64,000 nt of DNA from Chryseobacterium pennae (GTDB lineage: Bacteria > Bacteroidota > Bacteroidia > Flavobacteriales > Weeksellaceae), in contig NZ_QNVT01000024.1 in NCBI RefSeq assembly GCF_003385515.1, positions 34,631 through 98,630 on the forward strand. The letters run 5' to 3'. Below are positions 50,233 through 59,117 of this stretch, piece after piece. The position numbers and the translations under genes were made by a program. The notes under the pieces were generated by a model that saw only the letters and a list, made by a program, of their open reading frames with translations, made no database searches and had not been told where the DNA came from. Numbering within the stretch: the stretch's first letter is position 1; each line of letters opens with the position of its first letter.

Positions 50233-50357
50233 GGCTCCGAAATCTTTTTGTCCGTAGGATTTAGGAGTGTCTGAAAAAATTGTTGGAATGAAGTGGAAAG
50301 AATTTTTTTAGAAACCCAAAAAGATTTTTTTGAGTGTATGATGCTGTACTACATTTG
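50233..50357. repeat. 125-bp repeat element R4
   Basis: Copy 4 of four, the most diverged, ending in TACATTTG (50350-50357). It retains GGCTCCGAAATCTTTTTGTC, AGGAGTGTCTG and AAACCCAAAAAGATTTTTTT. The rest of 49946-50715 contains no gene I can support. Confidence 0.8.
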
Positions 50358-50628
50358 CAATCGTAAAAAGCAGGGCTTCAGCTATGAATTAATTTCACAG
50401 GTACTATTCTTATCTAAGAAACGGATGAAAAAAAGAATATTAGAATTGTTTCTTCATAAATGACAGGTTCAGGGAATTAACCAAGGGAGCATGATAAAAT
50501 TATGCTTTACATCTTTTTCATACACGGAAGAAAAAACAGTAAGAAATCTTACAAATTTGAGTTGAATCTTGTTACTTATCTTAACAATAAAATGTATTAA
50601 AAAACATCCATCATTAAACTAAAAGTCA

Positions 50629-50636
50629 TAGCTTTG
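50629..50636 (+). promoter_or_regulatory. Possible -7 box of the carbonic anhydrase gene
   Basis: TAGCTTTG fits TAnnTTTG, 80 bases before the start codon at 50716. No good -33 TTG is seen at the right distance, so this is weak. Confidence 0.35.
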
Positions 50637-50715
50637 TAATCCGATTGATTCAATCTATCGAATTTGAAAATAATTCAAACGAAATAAGTAATTATAATCT
50701 TTTAACAATATAATT

Positions 50716-51381
50716 ATGACACAATCGTACGAAGTTATTTTCGAGAACAACAGAAAATGGGTAGAGTCTAAACTTTCTCAGGATGCAGATTTCTTTAAGA
50801 AACTTACTAAAGCGCAAACCCCTGAATATTTATATATTGGGAGTGCAGACAGCAGAGTGACAGCAGAAGAAATAATGGGAGCCAGGCCGGGCGAAGTTTT
50901 TGTCCATAGAAGCATTGCCAATGTGGTCAATACTTTAGATATGAATTCTACAGCAGTCATTCAATATGCGGTAGAACATCTCAAAGTAAAACACATTATT
51001 GTATGCGGTCACTATCATTGTGATGGTGTAAAAGCAGCAATGGCACCTCAGGACTTTGGTTTACTGAATCCCTGGCTAAGAAATATCCGGGATGTGTATA
51101 GGCTACATCAAACTGAATTAGATGCTATCAGCAATGAAGACAAACGTTATGACAGGCTTGTAGAGCTTAATGTTCTGGAGCAATGTATTAACGTTACCAA
51201 AATGGCCTGCGTACAGGAAAGATACATATTAGAGGAGTATCCTGTTGTACATGGCTGGGTGTTTGATCTTAGAACCGGTAAAATTATTGATTTAGAGATC
51301 GATTTTAAAAAAGTATTAAAAGACATCCAGAAAATTTATAATCTTACTGAATCAGATTGGATGATGAGCAGAAAAAAGTAG
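50716..51381 (+). CDS. Beta-carbonic anhydrase homologue lacking one zinc cysteine
   Basis: A 221-residue beta-carbonic anhydrase-like protein. In active enzymes zinc is held by Cys-Asp-His-Cys with the motif GCSDSR. Here the motif reads YIGSADSRV, so the first cysteine is serine (S43), while D45, R47, H99 and C102 (CGHYHCDGV) are kept. Overall similarity along the length is good (VHRSIANVVNTLDMNS, QYAVEHLKVKHIIVCGH). It may have an altered or lost zinc site and a different activity. A small secreted protein gene follows 18 bases downstream. Confidence 0.85.
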   Translation: MTQSYEVIFENNRKWVESKLSQDADFFKKLTKAQTPEYLYIGSADSRVTAEEIMGARPGEVFVHRSIANVVNTLDMNSTAVIQYAVEHLKVKHIIVCGHYHCDGVKAAMAPQDFGLLNPWLRNIRDVYRLHQTELDAISNEDKRYDRLVELNVLEQCINVTKMACVQERYILEEYPVVHGWVFDLRTGKIIDLEIDFKKVLKDIQKIYNLTESDWMMSRKK

Positions 51382-51399
51382 ATTTTTAAAGAATGTAAA

Positions 51400-51699
51400 A
51401 TGAAATCCTGGAGTATTATTACATTATTGTTTTTCCTAAACTTTACTGCGCTGCCAAGCATTGCAGCAATTGCAGGCTGGAAAATTCTAAGGACAAATGT
51501 TATAGTAAATGAGGAAGAACAGCATTCTAACCCAACTTCTCTTATTGTTTACGAAAAGATACTTCCAAAAACTTTAGAAGTCTTTGACTACCTTAAGTTT
51601 TTTGAGCCTTACCCTGAAGGCAAATCTTTTGTGCTGATAGATGACTCTTTTCATCTGTCTCCTTTACTTGCTATATTCTCTCCTCCGCCTGAAGCTTAA
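51400..51699 (+). CDS. Small membrane or secreted protein
   Basis: A 99-residue protein with an N-terminal signal-like helix (SIITLLFFLNFTALPSIAAI) and a soluble part (VVNEEEQ-like: VNEEEQHSNPTSLIVYEK). It lies 18 bases after the carbonic anhydrase homologue and is probably co-transcribed. Function unknown. Confidence 0.5.
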   Translation: MKSWSIITLLFFLNFTALPSIAAIAGWKILRTNVIVNEEEQHSNPTSLIVYEKILPKTLEVFDYLKFFEPYPEGKSFVLIDDSFHLSPLLAIFSPPPEA

Positions 51700-52085
51700 T
51701 TTCAATATCTTATTTCATTGTACTTTTATCCCTCTTACTCCGATTAAACTTTATAAGGTTTGGAGATTTTCTTTACAACAATTTTGGGAGAACCAATTCT
51801 AATGCTAAAGATAAGACCAAATTATACTTCCGTAGCATAATTCCATTACTACATCCTTAATCCTATTAGGCTATTACAATTCACCAACAATATTCAGAGA
51901 AAAGAAAACTCATAAAGTCTGACAAAGCCCTGCATATATATGTAAGTGAGTATATTCTAAAAAATCTTTTTAATCACCTTAAAAAGCAAATAAAAAGCCT
52001 CCTTATACAAGGAGACTCAAAAAATGATGATAGTTGGAAAGTTTTCATTTCAAATTTAGTAATTCTCAACAAATCAATTAAAAAA
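51700..52085. other. Intergenic region without genes
   Basis: About 390 AT-rich bases. The only structure is a hairpin at 51996-52018 (CTCCTT / AAGGAG), which read leftward is followed by a T run and may back up the stronger terminator at 52086. Confidence 0.4.
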
Positions 52086-52112
52086 GGTATTACTACAAAT
52101 TGCAGTAATACC
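52086..52112. terminator. Bidirectional terminator
   Basis: Perfect 9-bp stem GGTATTACT / AGTAATACC. Six T follow on the minus strand; eight A follow on the plus strand. It ends the leftward operon that finishes with the VOC gene at 52203. Confidence 0.7.
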
Positions 52113-52202
52113 AAAAAAAATATACATAATATTCAGACCTATGTATTTCTGTTTATAAAAAAATAAATCTAACCTTATTAAAATATGAATCCAGGTTCAT
52201 CA

Positions 52203-52577
52203 TTATTTAGGCTCCCAAAGTTCTACCTTATTCTCTTCAATATCAAGAATATGAATAAATTTTCCAAAGTCATATGTTTCAATATCATCAAGAATCGTAA
52301 CCCCTTCTTTCCTGAGCTGCTCAACCAAAGCTTCCAGATCATCAACCGTATAATTGATCATAAATTCTCTTGCTGAAGGTTCAAAATAATTGGTAGTTTC
52401 AGGAGAGGGGCTCCAAGTCAAAGAACCTTTTGGGTTTGCATCAGCTGCATCTTTCCAGTTGAAAGTTGCCCCATATTCATTTATATCAATCCCAAGATGT
52501 TTTTTATACCATTCTTTCAAAACTTTAGGGTCTTTACACTTGAAAAATATCCCACCGATGCCTGTTACTTTCTTCAT
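52203..52577 (-). CDS. VOC-family (glyoxalase/bleomycin resistance-like) protein
   Basis: A 124-residue vicinal-oxygen-chelate fold protein: GGIFFKCKDPKVLKEWYKKH, then INYTVDDLEALVEQLRKEG and HILDIEENKVELWEP. The family includes glyoxalases, dioxygenases and antibiotic-binding proteins; substrates cannot be told. It is the last gene of the leftward operon, 109 bases after the aminotransferase-like gene. Confidence 0.85.
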   Translation of the reverse strand: MKKVTGIGGIFFKCKDPKVLKEWYKKHLGIDINEYGATFNWKDAADANPKGSLTWSPSPETTNYFEPSAREFMINYTVDDLEALVEQLRKEGVTILDDIETYDFGKFIHILDIEENKVELWEPK

Positions 52578-52686
52578 GTTTTGTTTATTACAGTTAATTT
52601 TTGGCTTTTGTTTACTAATGAGAAATTACCCTTTCAATATTCTTACCCATAATAATATCTTATTTTTGAACCTTTGTAAAGTCAAC

Positions 52687-53949
52687 TTAATTCGTTTTTT
52701 CTACTAAAATACTACTATTTCCAGATTTCTCTTTATAATAACCGGAATTTAAATTTATCCTGATTTCTTTGAACACAGCAATGGTCATTTCTACATCTTC
52801 CAAAGTATGTACCGCGGTAGGAATCAATCGTAATATAATCATTCCTTTCGGTACAACGGGATAAACCACCATAGAACAAAACAGCTGATGAGTTTCACGT
52901 AAATCCCTTACCAGAGCTGTAGCTTCATCTATAGTCCCATTGAGATAAACGGGAGTTACCGGAGAGTTGGTATTACCAATATCAAAACCTGCTTCAGTTA
53001 ATCCTTTTTGTAAATGGTGGGTTATTTCCCAGAGCTTTTCTCTAAGTTCAGGTTTTGTACGCATTAATTCCAGTCGCTTTAAAGCTCCAAATACCATCGG
53101 CATGGGCAGTGCTTTAGCAAATATCTGGGAACGCATATTATACTTTAAAAATAAGATGGCTTCTTTGGTACTGGCTATAAAAGCGCCAATCCCTGCAAAT
53201 GATTTTGCAAAGGTTCCAAAATAAAAATCGATGCCATCCTGCACTTCCTGCTCTTCTCCTGTTCCGGCACCTGTTTTTCCCAAACAGCCAATACCGTGAG
53301 CATCATCTATCAGTAAGGAAAAATTAAACTTTTTCTTCAGGGCAACAATTTCCTTTAGTTTTCCCTGATCGCCACGCATTCCAAAGACTCCTTCAGTTAT
53401 CACCAATATGGCTCCTTTCGTTACATTTACAATTTTCTTTGCTCTGTCCAATTGTTTTTCACAATCTTCTATATCATTATGCTTAAAAACAAAATGTTTC
53501 CCCAGGTGCAAACGTATTCCGTCGATAATGCAGGCATGAGATTCAGCATCATAAACGATTACATCCTTTCGGTCTACCAAACTATCTATGATTGATACCA
53601 TTCCCTGGTAACCATAGTTTAGTAAAAAAGCATCTTCTTTCTGAACATAATCAGCAACCTTAGCTTCAAATTCTTCATGCAATCTTGTATTTCCACTCAT
53701 CATCCTTGCTCCCATCGGATAAGCCAGACCATACTGCTTGGTTCCTTCAATATCTGCCTTTCTGATTTCAGGATGATTCGCAAGACCCAGGTAATTATTC
53801 AGACTCCATACCAACTTTTTCTTTCCATTAAAAAACATAGTATTGCCAATCTCTCCTTCAAGTTTTGGATAGGCATAATAGCCATGAGCATAATGGGCAT
53901 GATCTCCCAAAGGACCAAGACGGTTTTTTATTTTATCTAATATATTCAT
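52687..53949 (-). CDS. Alpha-oxoamine synthase (serine palmitoyltransferase/CapA-like)
   Basis: PLP enzyme of 420 residues that joins an amino acid to an acyl-CoA. Visible features: NNYLGLANHPEI, H138 in DAESHACIIDG, the LIDDAHGIG block (D215, H218) and the PLP lysine K249 in GTFAKSFAGIG. In Bacteroidota the closest families are serine palmitoyltransferase and cysteate acyltransferase (CapA, capnine synthesis); 2-amino-3-ketobutyrate CoA ligase is another option. Its neighbours (gcvT, gcvH) make a glycine-linked role possible. The exact substrate is uncertain. Confidence 0.8.
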   Translation of the reverse strand: MNILDKIKNRLGPLGDHAHYAHGYYAYPKLEGEIGNTMFFNGKKKLVWSLNNYLGLANHPEIRKADIEGTKQYGLAYPMGARMMSGNTRLHEEFEAKVADYVQKEDAFLLNYGYQGMVSIIDSLVDRKDVIVYDAESHACIIDGIRLHLGKHFVFKHNDIEDCEKQLDRAKKIVNVTKGAILVITEGVFGMRGDQGKLKEIVALKKKFNFSLLIDDAHGIGCLGKTGAGTGEEQEVQDGIDFYFGTFAKSFAGIGAFIASTKEAILFLKYNMRSQIFAKALPMPMVFGALKRLELMRTKPELREKLWEITHHLQKGLTEAGFDIGNTNSPVTPVYLNGTIDEATALVRDLRETHQLFCSMVVYPVVPKGMIILRLIPTAVHTLEDVEMTIAVFKEIRINLNSGYYKEKSGNSSILVEKTN

Positions 53950-54060
53950 CTCTTGAAAAATATTATTATTGTTATTTTAAACTCATGGTTTTAGATGGTT
54001 TATTACCATTTTTTTAAGGAAAATAAATCTATGGATTTATCTTTTCTTTCCTAAATTAAG

Positions 54061-54655
54061 CTAAGATATTTTTTTCCAAAAACTTAAAAATCCGTTACAG
54101 GCTGAATCTACCAGTTCAAAGTTTCTCGGAATTTCGTCCCACTTACTCCAATACGTAACCAAACGGGTTCCAACAGGAGTTTTTTCTAATTGCTCTTTTA
54201 CATAACCTGAATAAGTATCATATAAATTCCTATCAGGAAGTATTGAATCATCAATCGGATTTGAAGTATCTATATTTTCAAAAAAAGAATTGAAAAAGTA
54301 AGGCTTCAAAATTGGAAAAATCAATTTCATTGATATTGGAGTTGATAAATTCCACATTGGTAATATTATGTCTGCCTGCTATTTTCCTTGATATTTTAGT
54401 AAGCGAAGCTCTTTGCTCTACACCATAGAAAAAACCTTTGGTAGAAGCAGCACCCACCAGGCAAAACTTTCCTACTCCTGCCCCGATATCAAGCACTTTT
54501 TTTCCCGGTTCTTCTACCAGATATTCTGCTGCCATTTTAGCGATGGAAACAGGAGTCCAGTGTATTTCTGCGACCGCTTTTATATTGGGAGGATAAAGTT
54601 CATTAAAAACGGCATCCTTTACATCCATATTCTCCCTAAGCTGTTTAAAAATCAT
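54061..54655 (-). pseudogene. SAM-dependent methyltransferase gene with a frameshift
   Basis: The frame starting at 54655 encodes a Rossmann methyltransferase N-terminus: KVLDIGAGVGKFCLVGA (SAM-binding motif I), FYGVEQRASL, then NFEALLFQFFF and a stop. A second frame to 54061 continues with PYFFNSFFENID and a plausible C-terminus (GTRLVTYWSKWDEIP). The shift is at GCCTTAC near 54298-54304; adding two T or removing one would restore Y-F-F-N, the usual end of this family. The gene overlaps the GcvH-like gene by 4 bases. It is a broken gene or a sequencing error. Confidence 0.7.
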
Positions 54656-55026
54656 GTTTCTATTTGTTGTATATAGTCCTCATAAGTTAAAAGTTCATTT
54701 GCAGAGATATGGGTGGAAAGAATTAAAAACCAGCAGTTATAAGGATCTGTATTGATATGGGAAGGCTTTACAGCTATATTTTGATTGACTTCCATAATTT
54801 TTGAGTCACAGGGCGCAACCAACTGAAAAGTCTTATTGATTCCATATACAGTACCAAAGGGAATTCCTTTTTTTAAGTTTTTTTTCTGCAAATTAAATTC
54901 AACAAGATGAATTTCTCCTATTTCCTTTTGAGCGAAATCTGTGATTCCAACACAAAAATCGTATAATCCGATTTTTCTCAGCCACAAATGATTTTCTGTA
55001 TAATAAAGGTTTTTAGGAACAAGCAT
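54652..55026 (-). CDS. GcvH-like protein without the lipoyl lysine
   Basis: A 124-residue lipoyl-domain-like protein, aligned without gaps in the key region to the gcvH at 56158-56541. At the lipoyl position of gcvH (K63 in VEAVKTVSDL) this protein has N64 followed by K65 (VYGINKTFQL), so the canonical modified lysine is missing by one residue. It follows gcvT and overlaps the methyltransferase gene by 4 bases. It may be unlipoylated and serve a different role, as other GcvH-like proteins do. Confidence 0.75.
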   Translation of the reverse strand: MLVPKNLYYTENHLWLRKIGLYDFCVGITDFAQKEIGEIHLVEFNLQKKNLKKGIPFGTVYGINKTFQLVAPCDSKIMEVNQNIAVKPSHINTDPYNCWFLILSTHISANELLTYEDYIQQIET

Positions 55027-55059
55027 ATGATTATTTATCTGATTGATTTGTATAAGGAT

Positions 55060-56157
55060 CTATTTTTTAATAAATGGAGTTTTAACAATAACAGCTTTAA
55101 CCGCCTTATTTCTGATATTGATAAAGATTTCATTTCCAATCTTAGAGCTATTAGCCGCAACGTAACCTATCCCTATTCCTTTTTTTAGTGTAGGAGAAAG
55201 AGTTCCTGAGGTTACCGCACCGATAATTTGACGGTTACTATCCAAAATTTCATAGCCATGGCGGGGAATTCCTTTATCTTCTATTTCAAAACCTACCAAT
55301 TTTTTAGGGACTCCCTTTTCTTTTTGAATGCTTAAAAATCCGCTATACACAAAATCTTTGGTAAATTTTGTGATCCAGCCTAATCCTGCTTCCAATGGAG
55401 AAGTTGTATCATCAATGTCATTTCCATAAAGGCAATACCCCATTTCCAAACGCAGGGTATCCCTTGCCGCCAGCCCGATAGGTTCGACACCTTCATCTTT
55501 TCCAGCTTCAAATATGGCTTCCCATAAGTGAGCCGCATATTTGTTCTCTACATAAATTTCAAACCCGGATTCTCCCGTATATCCTGTTGCAGAAACCAAA
55601 GCATTGGGAATATGTGCCAGTTCACCTATGGTGAAGGTGTAATATTCCATATCCTTCAAATTGATATCCGTCAGCTTCTGTAAAATGTCTATCGATTTGG
55701 GTCCCTGAACAGCCAATAAAGAAACTGAATCCGAAATATTGGTTACCTCTGCTCCAAAAGAGTTATTCTTTATGATCCATTCCAGATCTTTTTGGATGTT
55801 GGAAGCATTAACTACCAATAGGTAATCATTTTTACTTATTTTATAAACCAAGAGATCATCAACTATACCTCCGGTATCATTGGGCATACAGCTGTACTGT
55901 ACTTTTCCGGGATAAAGTTTTGAGACATCATTGGTAGTGATTTTTTGAATAAGCTCCAAAGAGCCTTTCCCTTGTATTGAGATCTCTCCCATATGGGACA
56001 CATCAAAAACCCCGACATTATTTCTAACCACTTCATGTTCATGCGTTACGCCTTTGTATTGAACAGGCATTTCATAGCCTGCAAATTCTACCATTTTTCC
56101 TCCAAGAGCATGATGGATGGCATTGAATGCCGTTTTCTTTAGTTTTACAGTTCCCAT
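55060..56157 (-). CDS. gcvT: Aminomethyltransferase (glycine cleavage T protein)
   Basis: A 365-residue T protein. It takes the aminomethyl group from lipoylated GcvH, releasing ammonia and 5,10-methylene-THF. Features: GGKMVEFAGYEMPVQYKG, VFDVSHMGEISIQG (with the folate-binding Asp nearby), GYTGESGFEIY and LAARDTLRLEMGYCLYG. It starts one base after the gcvH stop. No gcvP is in the window, so the complete complex depends on a gene elsewhere. Confidence 0.96.
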   Translation of the reverse strand: MGTVKLKKTAFNAIHHALGGKMVEFAGYEMPVQYKGVTHEHEVVRNNVGVFDVSHMGEISIQGKGSLELIQKITTNDVSKLYPGKVQYSCMPNDTGGIVDDLLVYKISKNDYLLVVNASNIQKDLEWIIKNNSFGAEVTNISDSVSLLAVQGPKSIDILQKLTDINLKDMEYYTFTIGELAHIPNALVSATGYTGESGFEIYVENKYAAHLWEAIFEAGKDEGVEPIGLAARDTLRLEMGYCLYGNDIDDTTSPLEAGLGWITKFTKDFVYSGFLSIQKEKGVPKKLVGFEIEDKGIPRHGYEILDSNRQIIGAVTSGTLSPTLKKGIGIGYVAANSSKIGNEIFINIRNKAVKAVIVKTPFIKK

Positions 56158-56541
56158 TTATGATAAGCCTATTAGGGATGCGTATGACTCGGATCTTAGG
56201 AGTCCCTCTGCATCAAAAAGATTTTCCACCTTAATTTTAATCATCCAGCCTTCCCCGTAAGGGTCTGAGTTGACTAATTCAGGACTGGCTTCCAATTTCG
56301 GATTGATTTCCAGTATTTCTCCGGCAAGAGGCAAAAACAGGTCTGATACTGTTTTCACAGCTTCAACTGTTCCGAATACTTCGTGGTTTTTTAATTTTTC
56401 TCCTAATGTTTCGATTTCAACATAGACAATATCTCCTAATTCGCTTTGGGCAAAATCGGTAATTCCGATATAAGCCATATCGTTTTCTAATCGAACCCAC
56501 TCGTGATCTTCAGTGTACAGGAGGTTTTCTGGAATATTCAT
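56158..56541 (-). CDS. gcvH: Glycine cleavage system H protein
   Basis: A 127-residue lipoyl carrier. The lipoylated lysine is K63 in GTVEAVKTVSDLFLP; the N-terminus ENLLYTEDHEWVRLEND and C-terminus DPYGEGWMIKIKV are typical. It lies between pckA (52 bases upstream) and gcvT (adjacent), so these are probably one operon. Confidence 0.96.
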   Translation of the reverse strand: MNIPENLLYTEDHEWVRLENDMAYIGITDFAQSELGDIVYVEIETLGEKLKNHEVFGTVEAVKTVSDLFLPLAGEILEINPKLEASPELVNSDPYGEGWMIKIKVENLFDAEGLLRSESYASLIGLS

Positions 56542-56593
56542 TCTTACAGTTCTTTTTTTTATTTATATACTTATTCAATGAGTTAATGTCATT

Positions 56594-58177
56594 TTAGACT
56601 AAGGGACCTCCTGCTATTGTCTCTTCATCGGCGAAAGACTCAAAAGACTTAAAGTTTTCTGCAAACTGCGTAGCAAGGTGTAATGCTTTTTCATCATATG
56701 CCAACTGGTCATCCCAGGTATTTTTAGGGTTTAGAATCCCGGAAGGAACACCTTCACACTCTACAGGCATCTGTAGTCCAAATACAGCGTCCTGCATAAA
56801 ATCCACATTTTCCAGCTTATTTTCAAGTACTGCTGATATCATAGCTCTGGTATAAGCTAGTTTGATACGTTCCCCGGTACCATAAGCACCAGCGGACCAT
56901 CCGGTATTAATAAGCCATACATTAATGTTGTTATCTTTTAACTTTTTTCCTAACAGTTCTGCATATTTTGTAGGATGAAGCGGTAAAAAAGGTTTTCCAA
57001 AACACGCCGAAAATGTCGTCTGGGGTTCCGTAATTCCAGCTTCAGTTCCTGCCACCTTAGCAGTATATCCGGAAATAAAATGATACATCGCCTGTCCTAC
57101 TGATAGTTTTGATATCGGAGGAAGAACTCCAAAAGCATCGCAGGTTAAAAAGAAAATATTATTGGGTGTTTTCCCTATGGAAGGATGTATTGCATTCTCA
57201 ATAAAGTCGATAGGATAAGCCGCTCTTGTGTTTTCTGTTGCAGAAACATTATCATAATCTACAATATCGGTTCCTTCAAAAAAACGCACGTTTTCAAGCA
57301 AAGTCCCGGACCGAATGGCAGAAAATATCTGTGGCTCTTTTTCCTCACTCAGGTTAACACATTTAGCATAGCATCCCCCTTCAAAGTTAAATACACTTTC
57401 ATGATCCCATCCATGTTCATCGTCCCCTATGAGCTGTCTGGAAGAATCTGCAGACAGAGTAGTTTTTCCTGTTCCGGAAAGTCTGAAAAATACAGATGTA
57501 TCACTGTTTACTCCAATATTAGCAGAACAGTGCATGGAAAGTACATTCTTCTCAAAAGGAAGGATATAGTTTAGGACTGTAAAAATCCCTTTTTTGATTT
57601 CTCCGGTGTAAGCGCTTCCGCCAATAAGAATGACTTTCTTGGTAAAATTGATGATCGTAAAATTATGCTGACGGGTTTTATGGTTTTCAGGAACAGCTTT
57701 GAAGTCCGGAGCATTAAGAATCAACCATTCATGCTGAAAGGTTTCCAATTCCTTTGCTTCAGGTCTTAAAAACAGGTTATTAACAAATAAATTAGCCCAT
57801 GGCGTTTCAGTAATAACCTTTATATTCAATCTATATTCAGGTTTGGCGCAGGCATAGGCATCTCTGACATAAATATCTCTGTCAGAAAGATGGGTGATAA
57901 CATCATCATACAATCTCTCAAAATCTTCCGGCATAAAAGGATGGTTAACCTCTCCCCACCAGATAGAGTCCTTGGTTGTATCATCCAGGACAATATACTT
58001 ATCCTTTGGTGAACGGCCTGTAAATTCACCTGTATCACAAGCCAAAGCTCCTGAACTCGTGATAATTCCCTGATTTTGTTTTAAGGTTTGTGAAATCAGC
58101 TGGGGCACAGATAAATTATAATAGACTTCCTTTCCGGGTATAATTCCAATATTTTTTAGAGATTCTAAATATTCCAT
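56594..58177 (-). CDS. pckA: Phosphoenolpyruvate carboxykinase (ATP)
   Basis: A 527-residue ATP-dependent enzyme converting oxaloacetate to PEP and CO2. Motifs: GRSPKDKYIV, the phosphate loop RLSGTGKTTLS, the metal site around LIGDDEHGWD and the C-terminal INTGWSAGAYGTGERIKL. It is the first gene of the leftward operon and lies 130 bases from the divergent Crp/Fnr gene, so control by that regulator is likely. Its pairing with gcvT/gcvH is unusual compared with a housekeeping pckA. Confidence 0.96.
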   Translation of the reverse strand: MEYLESLKNIGIIPGKEVYYNLSVPQLISQTLKQNQGIITSSGALACDTGEFTGRSPKDKYIVLDDTTKDSIWWGEVNHPFMPEDFERLYDDVITHLSDRDIYVRDAYACAKPEYRLNIKVITETPWANLFVNNLFLRPEAKELETFQHEWLILNAPDFKAVPENHKTRQHNFTIINFTKKVILIGGSAYTGEIKKGIFTVLNYILPFEKNVLSMHCSANIGVNSDTSVFFRLSGTGKTTLSADSSRQLIGDDEHGWDHESVFNFEGGCYAKCVNLSEEKEPQIFSAIRSGTLLENVRFFEGTDIVDYDNVSATENTRAAYPIDFIENAIHPSIGKTPNNIFFLTCDAFGVLPPISKLSVGQAMYHFISGYTAKVAGTEAGITEPQTTFSACFGKPFLPLHPTKYAELLGKKLKDNNINVWLINTGWSAGAYGTGERIKLAYTRAMISAVLENKLENVDFMQDAVFGLQMPVECEGVPSGILNPKNTWDDQLAYDEKALHLATQFAENFKSFESFADEETIAGGPLV

Positions 58178-58307
58178 AGATGAGTTCAGATTTGCTTATG
58201 GTTGTAAAAATAGATACTTTATGAGGAAACAGGAAGGACGTAAATCTTTTATTATCGTGATTTAAGTCAAATTTAAGTTAGGGTAAAAATGTGTAAATTA
58301 GTAAATC

Positions 58308-58988
58308 ATGATTTCAAAATTTATTTTTAATAATCAATATCTTTTTGAGGAGCTTTCGACATATGATAAGGAAATGCTTCAAAAAGTGATGCAGGTTAAA
58401 AATTACCGTAAAAACGAAGCCATATTCACTGAAGGGACTATTCCTAATGGTATCTTTTATTTGAAAGAAGGAAAGGTAAAAAAATACAAGGTTGATAATG
58501 ACGGAAGGGAGCATATTATTTATATCTATAATGCCGGGGAGTTTTTTGGATATTCAGCGATCTTAAGCGATTACTCTTATGGGGATACCACTCAGGCCAT
58601 AGAAAGCTCTGTTGTTGCTTTTATCCCAAAAGAAGATTTTTTGCATATTCTTGAACAATCAAAAGTTTTTTCTAAATTTCTTCTCAAAAGCCTGAGCCAT
58701 GAGTTTAGTGTAATGGCTAACCTGATGACGGTTTTATCCCAACGGACAGTCAGGGAACGTGCAGCCCTCAGTTTATTAATCCTTCATAATAAATACAGAT
58801 CAAGCAATAAAGCAGAAACTGTATTGATTACCTTATCCCGCGTTGACTTAGCCAATATGGTAGGGACAGCAAGGGAAACATTAGCCCGTATCCTTCATGA
58901 TTTTAGGGACGAGCAGCTTATTGTGATGGAAGGAAGAAAAATAGAGCTGAAAGATATAGAAAGACTGACACGTATCGCTAATCTTTAA
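58308..58988 (+). CDS. Crp/Fnr-family transcriptional regulator
   Basis: A 226-residue protein with an N-terminal cyclic-nucleotide-binding-like barrel (NEAIFTEGTIPNGIFYLKEG, then YNAGEFFGYSAILSDYSYGD) and a C-terminal winged helix (LSRVDLANMVGTARETLAR, ILHDFRDEQLIVMEGRKIE). It lacks the Fnr-type N-terminal cysteine cluster, so it is not an iron-sulfur sensor of that kind. It is transcribed away from pckA, 130 bases apart, and is the obvious candidate controller of that operon. The ligand is unknown. Confidence 0.9.
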   Translation: MISKFIFNNQYLFEELSTYDKEMLQKVMQVKNYRKNEAIFTEGTIPNGIFYLKEGKVKKYKVDNDGREHIIYIYNAGEFFGYSAILSDYSYGDTTQAIESSVVAFIPKEDFLHILEQSKVFSKFLLKSLSHEFSVMANLMTVLSQRTVRERAALSLLILHNKYRSSNKAETVLITLSRVDLANMVGTARETLARILHDFRDEQLIVMEGRKIELKDIERLTRIANL

Positions 58989-59117
58989 CAGAGGGTGATA
59001 ATATCTTTGGATATTTTGAGGTTTTTTTTGATTCATAATGGTTCGGGAATAATTTTATACTGAGAGCTATTGCTCTTCTATATTATTTCTAGTGCTCATT
59101 GCTTAAAGAAATGACAT

